DNA of 64,000 nucleotides from NCBI RefSeq assembly GCF_013408685.1, contig NZ_JACBZY010000001.1, positions 434,001-498,000 of the forward strand, given 5' to 3'. This document shows, piece by piece, positions 42,488 to 52,891 of the stretch. The position numbers and the translations under genes were made by a program. Positions within the stretch are counted from its first letter, which is position 1, and each line of letters starts with the position of its first letter. The notes beneath the pieces were generated by a model that made no database searches, was not told where the DNA came from, and saw only the letters and a program-made list of their open reading frames with translations. The stretch is from Schumannella luteola (GTDB lineage: Bacteria > Actinomycetota > Actinomycetes > Actinomycetales > Microbacteriaceae).

Positions 42488-43910
42488 GCGATTCCTGCCT
42501 CTCAGGGGGGTTGCGGGACTCATGCGTGTCGAGGTGACGCGGGTCCCGCCCTGCGTCGCCTCGTGAAGGGGTGGATGTGCGCCGCGCCTCGAGCACGCGG
42601 TCGGCGAGTTCGCGCACGGCGCCCTGGCCCTGCGGCGCGTCGAGCACGACGCGCGCGACGGCGAGCACCTCGGGCTCCGCGTCGGAGGTCGCGACGGGCC
42701 AGCCGACGAGGCGCAGGCACTCGAGGTCGGCGAGCGACGTGCCGAGGTAGGCGACCCGGTCGAGCTCGACCCGGTTCTGCTCGGCCCACCAGAGCAGGGC
42801 CGCGGCGGGGTCGTCGCTGCCGTGGATGAGGTCGACGTGCGTGCGCTCGGCGCGCGCCTCGGTGACCCGGCGCACCTGCTCGGAGAGCAGCAGCATCGGA
42901 ACACCGGCGTCGCGCAGCTGCTGCACGCCGCGGCCGTCGGCGCGGTCGGCGGGCACGTAGTCGTCGAGGTCGTCGCAGAGCACGACGCGCGCGTCGACGG
43001 CGACCTCGCCGAAGTCGGCGACGACGGCGTCGACGGGGATGGGCGTGACCGGCGGGGCGAAGCGGCTGGCGGATCGCGCGGGCGCCGCGACATCGGCGGC
43101 GCGCGTGGTCGGGGCGGCGGCGAGCGCGGAGGTGGACGGAGCGCCGGAGTCAACGCCGTCGCTGTCGCCGTCGCCCGCGGCGCCGCGACCGCGCAGCGCT
43201 GCCGACCGCAGTGCGGCTCCGGCCTCACCGGGCGCGTCGGCGTCGAGCACCGAGGCGAGGGCTTCGGCCATCTCGAGCTCGTCTTCGGTGTCGATCTCGA
43301 TCGCGGTGCGCGGGTCGACCAGTGCGAGCCCGACCCGGCCGAAGAAGCGATGACGCGCGGCGCGGAAGCCGGGGGCGCGCATGACGTAGAAGGCGCCGGT
43401 CTCGGCGTAGGCGGCCTCGCGGTCCTGGCGGCGGGGACGCACGGCGGCGTCGTGCCCGAGCCCTTCGGCGCCGGACTCGCCGACCCGCCACAGGAAGGTC
43501 CAGTCCTCGACGGCCGAGAACACCGCATCCTCGTCGCCGTCGGCCACACGGCGCACGGCCTCGGCGAGCGCGACCGTGTCGATGAACGGCGAGGTGGCCT
43601 GGATGAAGACGAGGATGTGCGCGCGCTCGCGCGGGTCGACCTCGCCGAGCGCGTGCAGCAGGGCCGACTCGCTGCCGGCCGTGTCGCCGGAGATCTCGGC
43701 GGGGCGGTCGACGATCGACGCACCCGCCTCGCGGGCGACGGCGGCGATCTCGGCGGAGTCGGTGGAGACGACGACCTGGTCGATCGCCTCGACGCCGAGC
43801 GCGGCGATCACGCTGCGCGCCACGAGCGGCACGCCGCCGACCGGGCGCAGGTTCTTGCCGGGCACGCCCTTGGAGCCGCCGCGCGCAGGAATGACTGCGA
43901 TGACCGTCAT
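42453..43910 (-). CDS. acylneuraminate cytidylyltransferase fused to a degenerate HAD domain
   Basis: A 485-aa two-domain protein. Residues 1-225 are a NeuA-type CMP-sugar transferase (VIPARGGSKGVPGKNLRPVGG, VFIQATSPFI, AYAETGAFYVMR). After an Ala/Ser linker, residues 290-440 resemble the KDO-8-phosphate-phosphatase-like HAD domain. Its catalytic DxDG reads ADFGEV and the late GDxxND reads GTSLADLECL, so phosphatase activity is probably lost. The ATG at 43910 is preceded by GGAGGT; a GTG nine bases earlier lies between site and ATG. First gene of the neuA-neuB-DUF6716 set. Confidence 0.88.
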   Translation of the reverse strand: MTVIAVIPARGGSKGVPGKNLRPVGGVPLVARSVIAALGVEAIDQVVVSTDSAEIAAVAREAGASIVDRPAEISGDTAGSESALLHALGEVDPRERAHILVFIQATSPFIDTVALAEAVRRVADGDEDAVFSAVEDWTFLWRVGESGAEGLGHDAAVRPRRQDREAAYAETGAFYVMRAPGFRAARHRFFGRVGLALVDPRTAIEIDTEDELEMAEALASVLDADAPGEAGAALRSAALRGRGAAGDGDSDGVDSGAPSTSALAAAPTTRAADVAAPARSASRFAPPVTPIPVDAVVADFGEVAVDARVVLCDDLDDYVPADRADGRGVQQLRDAGVPMLLLSEQVRRVTEARAERTHVDLIHGSDDPAAALLWWAEQNRVELDRVAYLGTSLADLECLRLVGWPVATSDAEPEVLAVARVVLDAPQGQGAVRELADRVLEARRTSTPSRGDAGRDPRHLDTHESRNPPERQESHDRRNRIAAHR

Positions 43911-44048
43911 CGTGCGCACCTCCCCCGGGGCCTGTTCGGGCCAAGGTAGGAAGCCGACGAGACGCCGCGGCGGGCGACGGGTGAACGCGCGGTTGCGGTC
44001 GGATGACGGAGTGGTGGGGCCGCCCGGGGTTCACGGGGCAGGACGACG

Positions 44049-44085
44049 GAGGGGGTGCGACCGGGTCATCCGGCCGCACCCCCTC
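44049..44085 (-). terminator. strong hairpin terminator candidate after the giant surface-protein gene
   Basis: GAGGGGGTGCG-a-CCGG, loop gtcat-like, CCGG-c-CGCACCCCCTC: 15 paired bases with one internal mismatch, 25 bp beyond the stop of the giant gene. It lies in the gap before neuA's promoter region. No clear U-tract. Confidence 0.65.
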
Positions 44086-44110
44086 ACGTCATCTCGACGT
44101 CACCTGTCGC

Positions 44111-47100
44111 TCAGGCGGTGAGCTTCCGGCGTCGCGCGACGAGCATCGCGCAGGCTCCGCTGAGCAGCAGGAGCAGGGCGAGCAGCCCGCCCACGACACC
44201 CTCGACACCGGTCGCGGCGAGCGCCGGGGGCACCGGGGCGTACTGCACGCTCAGGGTCGCCCGGGTCGTGTTCCCCTCGAGGTCGGTCACCTGGTAGGTG
44301 ATCGGCGCGGGGGTCCCGGTGAAGCCGGCGGCGGGCGTGAAGGTGATCGCACCGGTGACCGGGTCGACCGACCAGATGCCCTCGCCGAGCACGCCGTAGC
44401 TGCGCACCAGCTCGCCGGTCTTCGGGTCGACGATGCGCACCGAGGTCGGGTCGAAGGCGCCGCCGTCGTTGCCGAGCACGTTGACAGTGACCGGCTGGCC
44501 CGGCTTGTTGCTCTTCGACACGTCGGCCGAGGCGACCGGCAGGTAGGTGACCGAGACGGATGCCGTGGCGGTGTCGCCGTCGACATCGGTGACCGTGTAC
44601 TTCACCGCGGTCGGGTTGCCGGTGTAGCCGGCGAGCGGGGTGAAGGTCACGGCGCCCGTGACGGCGTCGACGGTCCAGGTGCCCTGGCCGGCGACCACGA
44701 GGGTCTTGCCGTCACCGGGGGCGCCGACCAGCACGACCGAGGCGGCGACGAACGCGCCCTTGTCGTTGGCGAGCACATCCACGGTGGAGGGCTGACCGAG
44801 CTTGCCGCCGTTCTTCACGTCGTCGACCGCGACCGGGGCGTAGTTCACGCTGACCGATCCGCTGATCACCGTGCTGTGGTTGCCCACGGCCTCGTAGGTG
44901 ATCGACGTCGGGTCGGAGGCGAAGCCCTCGATCGGCTCGAAGGTGATCACGCCATCGGCGTCGACCGTCCAGGTGCCCTGGTCGGCGACCACGAGGGTCT
45001 TGCCGTCGCCGGGAGCGCCGACGATCGCGACCGAGGCCGGGTCGATCTGACCCTTGTCGTTGGCGAGCACATCCACCTTGGTCTTGAGACCCAGGCCGGG
45101 GGCGTCGACCGTGTCGGCGACCGCGACCGGCTTGTAGCTGACGGTGACCGTGGCGTCGGAGGTGAGGCCGCTCGTGTCGGTGACGCGGTAGGTCACGCTG
45201 CTCGGGTCGCCCTCGAAGCCGTCGACCGGGGTGAAGACGACCTGGCCGGCCGAGTTCACCGTCCACGTGCCCTGGTTCGGCACCTGCAGCGAGGTGACGA
45301 GCGCGTCCTCGGCGCCGATCAGCTTCACGTCGGGGGTCGAGCCGAAGCTGCCCGCGTCGTTCGCGACGACGTCGACCGTGACCGGCTTGCCGATCTCCTG
45401 GTCGGCCTTCGCGTCGTTCGCGGCCTGCGCCTGGAACGTCACCGTGACCGTGGTCGCCGGGATGCTCTGACCGGTGCCGTCGCCGGCGACGTAGCTGATC
45501 GGGGTCGGGTTGCCGACGTAGCCGTCGACCGGAGCGAAGGTGATCTTGCCGTCGGACAGGGAGACCGTCCAGGTGCCCTGGCCGTCGACCACGAGGGTCG
45601 TGACCGGGCTGCCCGGGTGGGCGGGGTCGACGATCTTGACCGTCGCCGGCTTCAGGTTCTTCGAGTCGTTGGCGAGCACATCCACCGTCACCGGCTTGCG
45701 CAGCTCGTTGGCGGGGCTGCTGTCGGCGACGGCCTTGACCTCGTAGGTCACCAGCACGGCCGCCGAGGCGGTCGAGCCGAAGCCGTCACCGGCCGTGTAC
45801 GAGATCGCGGCCGGGTTGCCGGTGAAGCCGTCCTCGGGCTTGAACGAGATGACGCCGGTCGACTCCGCCACCGTCCAGGTGCCCTGGCCGGCGACCACGA
45901 GGGTACGGCCGTCGCCGGGAGCGGTGTCGATCTTCACCGTGCTCGGCAGCAGGTTCGCCGAGTCGTTGGCGAGCACGTCGAGCGACACGGTCTCGCCGGC
46001 GGTCTGGCCGCGCTTGTCGTCGGCCTTCGCCGCGACCGTGTAGCGCACCGCGACGGTCGCCGTCACGGTCTCGCCGCTCGCGGTCTTCGCCTGGTAGGTG
46101 ATCGACGCCGGGTTGCCGGTGAAGCCGTCGACCGGCGTGAAGGTGATCTCGCCGGTCGCGGTGTTCACGGTCCACTCGCCGCCCGCGACGGTCAGCGCGT
46201 CGACCGCGTTCGTCGTGTTCGACGGGTCGGGCAGGATGCGCACCGAGCCGGGCAGCAGGTTCTGCGTGTCGTTGCCGAGCACGTCGACCGTGACCGCGTC
46301 GCCGGGCTTCTTGCCGGCGGCGACGTCGTTCTGCGCGGCCGGCTGATAGGTCACGGTGACCTTCGTCGCCGAGATGCTCTGGCCGGTGCCGTCGTCCGCC
46401 GTGTACTCGATCGGAGTCGGGTCGCCGGTGTAGTCGGTCTCGGGGAAGAAGACGATCCCGCCGTTGGTCGGATCGACCTGCCAGACGCCCTGGCCCGTGA
46501 CCACGAGTCGCTCGGTCGGCGTCGACGCGTTCGCCGGGTCGATGATGCGCACGGAGTCGGGCTTGAGGTTCTTCGAGTCGTTGCCGAGCACCATGACGAC
46601 AACGTCGCTGCCGCGCGGCTGGTCGAGCTTCTCGTCAGCGGCCGAGCTGACCACGTAGGTCACGGTGACCTTCGCGGTGTCGGTCGCGCCGTGGCCGTCG
46701 CCGACCACGTAGCTGATCGGGGTCGGGTTGCCGGTGTAGCCGTCCTCGGGCTTGAAGCTGATCGCACCGGTCCCGGATGCGACCGTCCAGACACCCTGGC
46801 CGGTCACGGCGAGACTCGTCGTGGTCGTGGCGCCGGTCGGATCGGCCGGGTCGATGATCTTCACCGAGGAGGGCACGACGTTCGCCGAGTCGTTGGCGAC
46901 CACGTCGACCACGACGGTCGAGTTCTGCGCCTGGGCCGGCTTGCTGTCGTCAGCGGCGGTCACCGAGAAGCGCACCGTGACGGTGGCCGACTTGGTGTTC
47001 CCGTGGTCGTCGTTCGCCTGATAGGTGATCGTCGCCGGGTTCGCCGTGTTGCCGGGCTTCGGGCTGTAGACGATGTGACCGGTCGCGGTGTCGACCTTCC

Positions 47101-50100
47101 ACTCGCCGTCCGCGACGGGCAGCGTCGTCACCAGGGCTCCGGAGTTCGCCGAGTCGACGATCTTGACCGAGCCGGGCGTCAGGTTCGCGGAGTCGTTCGA
47201 CAGCACCGCGACATCCACCGGCTGCTTCGGCTCCGCGCCCTCGACGAGGTCGTTCGTCGCGTTCGGCACGTAGCCGACCGTCACCGAGGTGGCGGGGATG
47301 GACTGACCGGTGCCGTCGTTCGCCGTGTACTTGATCGCGGCGGGGTTGCCGGTGAAGCCGGTCTCCGGCTTGAACGAGATCTCGCCGGTGGTCGGGTCGA
47401 CCGTCCAGACGCCGCCCGCGACGCTCAGCGACTTGCCGGCGCCCGTGGCCCCGACGATCGTCACGCTGGTCGGCACGAGGTTCTTCGAGTCGTTCGCGAG
47501 CACATCCACCTTCACGGTGCTGTTCTGCTCGTTGTTCAGGCTCTCATCGGCGGCCGACTTCACCTCGTAGGTGACGGTGGCCTTCGCGGTGGCGGTGGCG
47601 CCGTGGCCGTCGGTCACCGCGTAGGTGATCGGGCTCGGGTTGCCGGTGTAGCCGCTGTTCGGCGCGAAGGTGATCTCGCCGGTCGTCGCGCTGACGGTCC
47701 AGGTGCCCTGGTTCGCCACGGTCAGCGTGGTGACCGGGGTGCCGGGGTTCGCCGGATCGACGATCGTGACCTTGGTCTTGTCGATGTTCTGCGAGTCGTT
47801 CGCGAGCACATCCACGACCGCGTTCGTGTTCTGGGCGACGCCCGTCTTCGTGTCGTCCTTCGCGGCGACGACGTAGCGCACCGTGACGGTCGCGCTGACC
47901 TTGTTGCCGAGCGTGTCGAGCACCGAGTAGGTGATCGGGGCCGGGTCACCGGTGTAGCCGGCGGTCGGGGTGAAGGTGATCGCACCCGAGTCCGGGTTCA
48001 CGGTCCACTGGCCGCCGGTCACATCGAGGGTGCGTCCGTCGCCGAGGGCGGTGTCGATCGTGACCTTCGTCTTGTCGACGTTCTGCGAGTCGTTCGCGAC
48101 GACATCCACCGTGACGGCGGTCGTGAGCGCCTTGCCGTCGACGAGGTCGTTCTTGGCGGATGCGGTGTAGCCGATGGTCACGGTGGCGGGCTGGGTCGTC
48201 GTGCCAGCCGCGTTCGCGGCGGTGTACTTCACGGGCGTCGGGTTGCCGGTGTAGTCAGCCGTGATCGGCGTGAAGACGACCTTGCCGGCCGAGACCGACC
48301 AGGTGCCCTGGTTCGCCACGACGATCGTGCCGTTCGCGTCGGCGCCGACCAGCTTGACGCTGGCGGCGGTGAGGTTGGTGGAGTCGTTCGCGAGCACGTC
48401 CACGCTCACGGCCTGGCCGGGGGTCTTGCCGGTGACGGTGTCATCGGCCGCGGCGACGTCGTAGCCGACCGTCACCGTCGCGGGCGACGACTTCTGGCCG
48501 CTCTTGTCGGTGACCGTGTAGCTCACCGGCGCCGGGTCGCCCGAGTAGTCGGGGCTCTCCGGGGTGAAGGTGATCTGGTTGTCCGCGACCGTCCACGTGC
48601 CGCCGGCGACGGTGAGGGTGGTGACCTCGGTGCCGTTCGGGCCGACGAGCTTGACCGCATCCGGGCCGAAGTCGCCCTTGTCGTTCGTCAGCGGGCTGAC
48701 CGTCGCGGGCTTCCCCTTCTGCGCCGGGGTGACGAGGTTGTCAGCGGTGGCGACCGGGGTCACGGTGATGCGCACCGTCGCGGTGGCGGAGGCGCCCGTC
48801 GCGTCCTTCACCGTGTAGGTGAACGAGGTCGAGCCCGAGAAGCCGGTCGGCGGGGTGTAGACGTACGAGCCGTCGGAGGCGACGGTCACGCTGCCCTGGC
48901 CCGGGGCCGGCTGCGAGTACTCGGTCACGCGCACGCCCGGGGCGTCGTTCTTGAGCAGACCATCCGCGGCTGCGACCGTGAGCTTCGTCTCGGCGGGGGT
49001 GGTGCCGGTGTCGTCCTTCGCGGCGGCCTTCGGCGCGACCGTGTACTTGACGGTCATGTCGGTGCCGTCGCCGTTCGCGGCGCCCGCGGGGTAGGTGTAG
49101 GTCGCGGTCGGTCCGGAACCGGAGGAGATGACGGTGCCGTCGGCCTTCGTGGCGCTCCAGATGACGTTGTAGTCGTTGAGGTTCGTGGTGCCGTTGCCGG
49201 CGCTGAGGGTCGAGGTGTAGACCCCGTCCTTCACGGCGAGAGCCGGCCCGGCGGTGACGGAGGTCGCGCCGGTGGTCGGGCTCGCCGGCGACGTCGCGGT
49301 GCTCTGGGAGACCGGCGCGTTCGACACGTCGGGGGTGGTCAGCGTCAGCGTGAACTGGTCGCCGTCCTTGGCGCGAGTGCCGATGGTGGCGGTCGCCTGC
49401 GTCGTGTTGGCGTAGTTGCACGAGGCGAAGTCGAGAGGCGAGTAGTCGGTCGTGCCGTTCTTCATCGTGATCGTCGAGCCGACCTGCTGGCCCGTCGAGG
49501 GGTTGATCTTGTAGATGGCCGCGCCGCTCGACACGAACAGGTAGCCGTCGGCTGAGAACGCGATGCCGGGGCTGTTGACGGTCGTCGGCAGCGTCGCCAC
49601 CAGCGCGCTGGAGATCGAGGCCGTTCCCGCCGTGGTCGGAACGGTGTCGATGCGGCGGACGAAGTTCTTGTCGGCGATGAAGAGCACACCCGTCGAGCTG
49701 AACGCGAAGTCGCCGTTTCCGGCGGCGAGACCGGTCATGGTCCCGACCTGCCCGATGAGCGCGGCGGTTCCGGTCTTGCTCGGGTCGTAGGCGGAGATCT
49801 TGGCGTCGGCCGTCGAGCCCTGGGCGTAGTAGTAGAGCCCGTTGACCGGGTTGATGGCGCCGCGCGCCGGGCCGTAGTTATCGGAGGCCGCGCGGGCGAT
49901 CGTCACCGACGAGTCGGAGCTGCGCGTGTAGCGGATGATGCTGCCCGAACCTGACGACCCGAATGCCTCAGCGCCGCCCTTGGTGATGCCGAGGGCGTTC
50001 CCTGCGTTGCTCATCGTGTTCACAGCGGTCGCCGCGCCCGACGTGACGTCGATCGCGTAGAGACCGGCGGGCGAGCCGCCGTTGGCGTAGATGGTGTTCT

Positions 50101-50239
50101 GATCGCACTTGAGCGGGTCCGCCGCGGCAGCGGGCGAGGCCGCGCCGACGACGACGAGCGCGCTCGCGGCGAGAGCGGTGGTCACCAGAGCGACGGTCGC
50201 GGTGCGCAGGGGGCGGAAGAGCTTCCGGGCAGACGGCAT
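44111..50239 (-). CDS. giant cell-wall-anchored surface protein with CshA-type repeats and LAATG sorting signal
   Basis: A 2,042-aa secreted protein. A signal peptide (about residues 1-40, ending ASPAAAADP) leads to a propeller-like head (to about residue 250; GLYAIDVTSG, GLYYYAQGS, GIAFSADGYLFVSSG). A VCBS/Ig-like domain follows (GSYVYTPPTGFSGSTSFTYT), then 15 CshA-type fibril repeats of about 97-100 aa. The C-terminus is a sorting signal: LAATG, a hydrophobic helix and RRRKLTA. LAxTG is the class E sortase motif of high-GC actinobacteria. Probable adhesin or surface fibril. GAGGA lies upstream of the ATG; all repeats differ enough to avoid perfect recombination. Confidence 0.92.
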   Translation of the reverse strand: MPSARKLFRPLRTATVALVTTALAASALVVVGAASPAAAADPLKCDQNTIYANGGSPAGLYAIDVTSGAATAVNTMSNAGNALGITKGGAEAFGSSGSGSIIRYTRSSDSSVTIARAASDNYGPARGAINPVNGLYYYAQGSTADAKISAYDPSKTGTAALIGQVGTMTGLAAGNGDFAFSSTGVLFIADKNFVRRIDTVPTTAGTASISSALVATLPTTVNSPGIAFSADGYLFVSSGAAIYKINPSTGQQVGSTITMKNGTTDYSPLDFASCNYANTTQATATIGTRAKDGDQFTLTLTTPDVSNAPVSQSTATSPASPTTGATSVTAGPALAVKDGVYTSTLSAGNGTTNLNDYNVIWSATKADGTVISSGSGPTATYTYPAGAANGDGTDMTVKYTVAPKAAAKDDTGTTPAETKLTVAAADGLLKNDAPGVRVTEYSQPAPGQGSVTVASDGSYVYTPPTGFSGSTSFTYTVKDATGASATATVRITVTPVATADNLVTPAQKGKPATVSPLTNDKGDFGPDAVKLVGPNGTEVTTLTVAGGTWTVADNQITFTPESPDYSGDPAPVSYTVTDKSGQKSSPATVTVGYDVAAADDTVTGKTPGQAVSVDVLANDSTNLTAASVKLVGADANGTIVVANQGTWSVSAGKVVFTPITADYTGNPTPVKYTAANAAGTTTQPATVTIGYTASAKNDLVDGKALTTAVTVDVVANDSQNVDKTKVTIDTALGDGRTLDVTGGQWTVNPDSGAITFTPTAGYTGDPAPITYSVLDTLGNKVSATVTVRYVVAAKDDTKTGVAQNTNAVVDVLANDSQNIDKTKVTIVDPANPGTPVTTLTVANQGTWTVSATTGEITFAPNSGYTGNPSPITYAVTDGHGATATAKATVTYEVKSAADESLNNEQNSTVKVDVLANDSKNLVPTSVTIVGATGAGKSLSVAGGVWTVDPTTGEISFKPETGFTGNPAAIKYTANDGTGQSIPATSVTVGYVPNATNDLVEGAEPKQPVDVAVLSNDSANLTPGSVKIVDSANSGALVTTLPVADGEWKVDTATGHIVYSPKPGNTANPATITYQANDDHGNTKSATVTVRFSVTAADDSKPAQAQNSTVVVDVVANDSANVVPSSVKIIDPADPTGATTTTSLAVTGQGVWTVASGTGAISFKPEDGYTGNPTPISYVVGDGHGATDTAKVTVTYVVSSAADEKLDQPRGSDVVVMVLGNDSKNLKPDSVRIIDPANASTPTERLVVTGQGVWQVDPTNGGIVFFPETDYTGDPTPIEYTADDGTGQSISATKVTVTYQPAAQNDVAAGKKPGDAVTVDVLGNDTQNLLPGSVRILPDPSNTTNAVDALTVAGGEWTVNTATGEITFTPVDGFTGNPASITYQAKTASGETVTATVAVRYTVAAKADDKRGQTAGETVSLDVLANDSANLLPSTVKIDTAPGDGRTLVVAGQGTWTVAESTGVISFKPEDGFTGNPAAISYTAGDGFGSTASAAVLVTYEVKAVADSSPANELRKPVTVDVLANDSKNLKPATVKIVDPAHPGSPVTTLVVDGQGTWTVSLSDGKITFAPVDGYVGNPTPISYVAGDGTGQSIPATTVTVTFQAQAANDAKADQEIGKPVTVDVVANDAGSFGSTPDVKLIGAEDALVTSLQVPNQGTWTVNSAGQVVFTPVDGFEGDPSSVTYRVTDTSGLTSDATVTVSYKPVAVADTVDAPGLGLKTKVDVLANDKGQIDPASVAIVGAPGDGKTLVVADQGTWTVDADGVITFEPIEGFASDPTSITYEAVGNHSTVISGSVSVNYAPVAVDDVKNGGKLGQPSTVDVLANDKGAFVAASVVLVGAPGDGKTLVVAGQGTWTVDAVTGAVTFTPLAGYTGNPTAVKYTVTDVDGDTATASVSVTYLPVASADVSKSNKPGQPVTVNVLGNDGGAFDPTSVRIVDPKTGELVRSYGVLGEGIWSVDPVTGAITFTPAAGFTGTPAPITYQVTDLEGNTTRATLSVQYAPVPPALAATGVEGVVGGLLALLLLLSGACAMLVARRRKLTA
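44225..48715 (-). repeat. 15 tandem CshA-type protein repeats within the giant gene (approximate limits)
   Basis: Each unit reads like xVTVDVLANDSxN...SVKIVD...LTVxGQGTWTVxxxTG then xITFTPxxGFTGNPTPITY, ending in SATVTVxYxVxAxxD, counted by eye as 15 copies. Units 4-11 are most alike; the three nearest the wall (ANDKG type) form a second subgroup. On DNA level the repeats recur about every 290-300 bp. Confidence 0.85.
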
Positions 50240-50590
50240 GGCAGCAGAGTCCTCAGACGTGTTCGGGTCAGTCAGACGCGGACCCGCTGTCGAGGCAGGT
50301 TCCCGAACGCTGGCGGCTCTCGATTCGAGACGAGACCCGGCGGCACAGGGCGTCGGGGAGCCGTTCGGAGTGCGGTCCCCCACCGCGCGTCTCGAGCCTA
50401 TGGGCGCACGACATCGGTTTCGAGCACCTTTCACCCCGTGACGTGTCCCCAGTTCTCGGGGGTACGGGTACTGTCCTCCGTTCGGCGGACCCGACAATCG
50501 AGGTACGGTCGCCCGTTCGCCGGTGTGAGTCTCCGCCCGCCGGATGTCGGCGGTCGCGCGTAGCGTGCGCAGCACGACGAGGAGGTCGCC
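50240..50590. other. 351-bp divergent intergenic region
   Basis: Upstream of the giant surface gene (minus) and the VOC gene (plus). No gene and no recognisable riboswitch. GAGGAGG just before 50591 is the VOC ribosome-binding site. A long untranslated leader for the surface protein is likely, since no -10 box lies within 10 nt of its ATG. Confidence 0.35.
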
Positions 50591-50965
50591 ATGGTGGAGT
50601 ACCGCATCGAACTGATCCAGGTCCCGGTCGCCGATCTGAACCGCTCCCGCGAGTTCTACGGCACGACACTCGGCTGGAGCGTCGACTGGGATGTCGAAGT
50701 GGATGAGAAGACCCACTTCATCCAGGTCACTCCGCCCGGCTCGGCGGCGTCGATCGCCTTCGGCCGCGGCGTGAGCGAGATGCAGCCCGGCTCCCTGCAC
50801 GCGCTGCAGGTCGTCGTCGACTCGGCCGACCAGGCGCTCGCCGATCTGACCGCGCGCGGCGTCGAAGCTCGCGGTGTGGAGGATCTCGGCTGGGGCCGCT
50901 TCGTCTTCTTCAGCGACCCCGACGGCAACTCGTGGGCCGTGCAGGAGCTGCCGAAGCACGACTGA
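50591..50965 (+). CDS. VOC family protein (glyoxalase-like)
   Basis: A 124-aa vicinal-oxygen-chelate protein: ELIQVPVADLNRSREFYGTTLGW opening (VADLNRSREFYGTTLGW is typical), THFIQVTPPGSAASIAFG, and the close FFSDPDGNSWAVQEL. These single-domain VOC proteins dimerise; the substrate is unknown though many are linked to antibiotic or aldehyde resistance. The ATG has GAGGAGGT upstream. A hairpin follows the stop and separates it from the ABC exporter genes. Confidence 0.9.
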   Translation: MVEYRIELIQVPVADLNRSREFYGTTLGWSVDWDVEVDEKTHFIQVTPPGSAASIAFGRGVSEMQPGSLHALQVVVDSADQALADLTARGVEARGVEDLGWGRFVFFSDPDGNSWAVQELPKHD

Positions 50966-50984
50966 CGGCCGCCGGCGCAGCGCC

Positions 50985-51010
50985 GTCAGGTCTCGGGAGC
51001 GGGACCTGAC
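50985..51010 (+). terminator. hairpin after the VOC gene
   Basis: Perfect 8-bp stem GTCAGGTC/GACCTGAC with a 10-nt loop, 20 bp after the stop. The right arm shares bases with the first TGACAG repeat of the next promoter. Confidence 0.5.
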
Positions 51011-51060
51011 AGGCGCTGACAGCGCGTGACAGCGGGGTGACAGCGCCCCCGGAGCACGCT
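51007..51060 (+). promoter_or_regulatory. ABC-exporter promoter with four phased TGACAG direct repeats
   Basis: TGACAG starts at 51007, 51017, 51027 and 51038, that is, spaced 10, 10 and 11 bp, one helical turn each. The last copies overlap the expected -35 position of the -10-like CACGCT (51055-51060), which lies 6 nt before the ATG at 51067. The pattern suits an activator binding cooperatively on one DNA face. Confidence 0.55.
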
Positions 51061-51066
51061 GTCGCC

Positions 51067-52112
<1,046 letters not shown>

Positions 52113-52113
<1 letters not shown>

Positions 52114-52880
52114 TGCGCGACTCGCTCATCCTGGCGCAGCGCTCGGTCACGAAGATGTTCCGCAAGCCGGAGCAGTTCCTCGACGTGACGCTGCAGCCGA
52201 TCATCATGACGGTGCTGTTCGTGTTCGTCTTCGGCGGCGCGATCGCCGGCAACACCAGCAACTACCTGCCGTTCGTGCTGCCCGGCATCATCGTGCAGAC
52301 GGTCATGTTCACCTCGCTCACGATCGGCGTGAACCTCAACACCGACATCGAGAAGGGCGTCTTCGACCGCTTCCGCTCGCTGCCGATCGCCCGCTCCGCT
52401 CCCCTGTTCGGGGCCGTGCTCGGCGACATCGTGCGGCACGCGATCGCCGTCGGCGTGACGCTGCTGTTCGGCGTGCTGATCGGCTTCCGCTTCCACACCG
52501 ATCCGCTGTCGGCGGCGGGCGGCATCCTGCTGATGGTGCTCTTCGCGGTCTGCCTGTGCTGGGTGTCGGTGTTCATCGGCATGCTCGCCCGGTCGTCGGG
52601 CGCGGTGCAGGGCCTCTCATTCCTCATCACCTTCCCGCTGACCTTCGGCTCGTCGACCTTCGTGCCGGCCTCCACCCTGCCGAGCTGGCTGCAGGGGTGG
52701 GTCGCGGTCAACCCCGTCACCCACGTGATCGAGGCGATGCGCGGGCTGCTCTCGGGCACGCAGTACATGGCCCCTGGCTCGTCGCTCGGAACCGAGCTGC
52801 TCTGGGTGCTCGGCTGGTGCGTCGCCCTGGTCGCGGTGTTCTTCCCGCTCGCGATGTGGGCCTACCGCCGGAAGGTGTGA
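52113..52880 (+). CDS. ABC-2 type permease, DrrB type
   Basis: A 255-aa membrane protein with six helices: FLDVTLQPIIMTVLFVFVFGG, then NYLPFVLPGIIVQTV, and the DrrB-like loop GVFDRFRSLPIARSAPLFG. Late motif NPVTHVIEAMRGLLSG is the conserved ABC-2 signature. It is translated coupled to the ATPase. Together they form a DrrAB-like efflux pair for an unknown substrate. Palindrome C follows the stop. Confidence 0.93.
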
Positions 52881-52891
52881 CGCCGGATCTC

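Noticed and set aside
44003-49555. Very long open frame (1,850 codons) on the plus strand opposite the giant surface-protein gene
   Set aside because: It is antisense to an ORF with signal peptide, 15 clear repeats and a sorting signal. Its translation is Arg/Asp/Gly/Val-rich and repetitive only because the sense repeats are; high GC removes stop codons.
50240-50590. Riboswitch (e.g. c-di-GMP) before the giant surface gene
   Set aside because: I looked for the GEMM-like core and did not find it; only a long unstructured GC-rich leader is seen.
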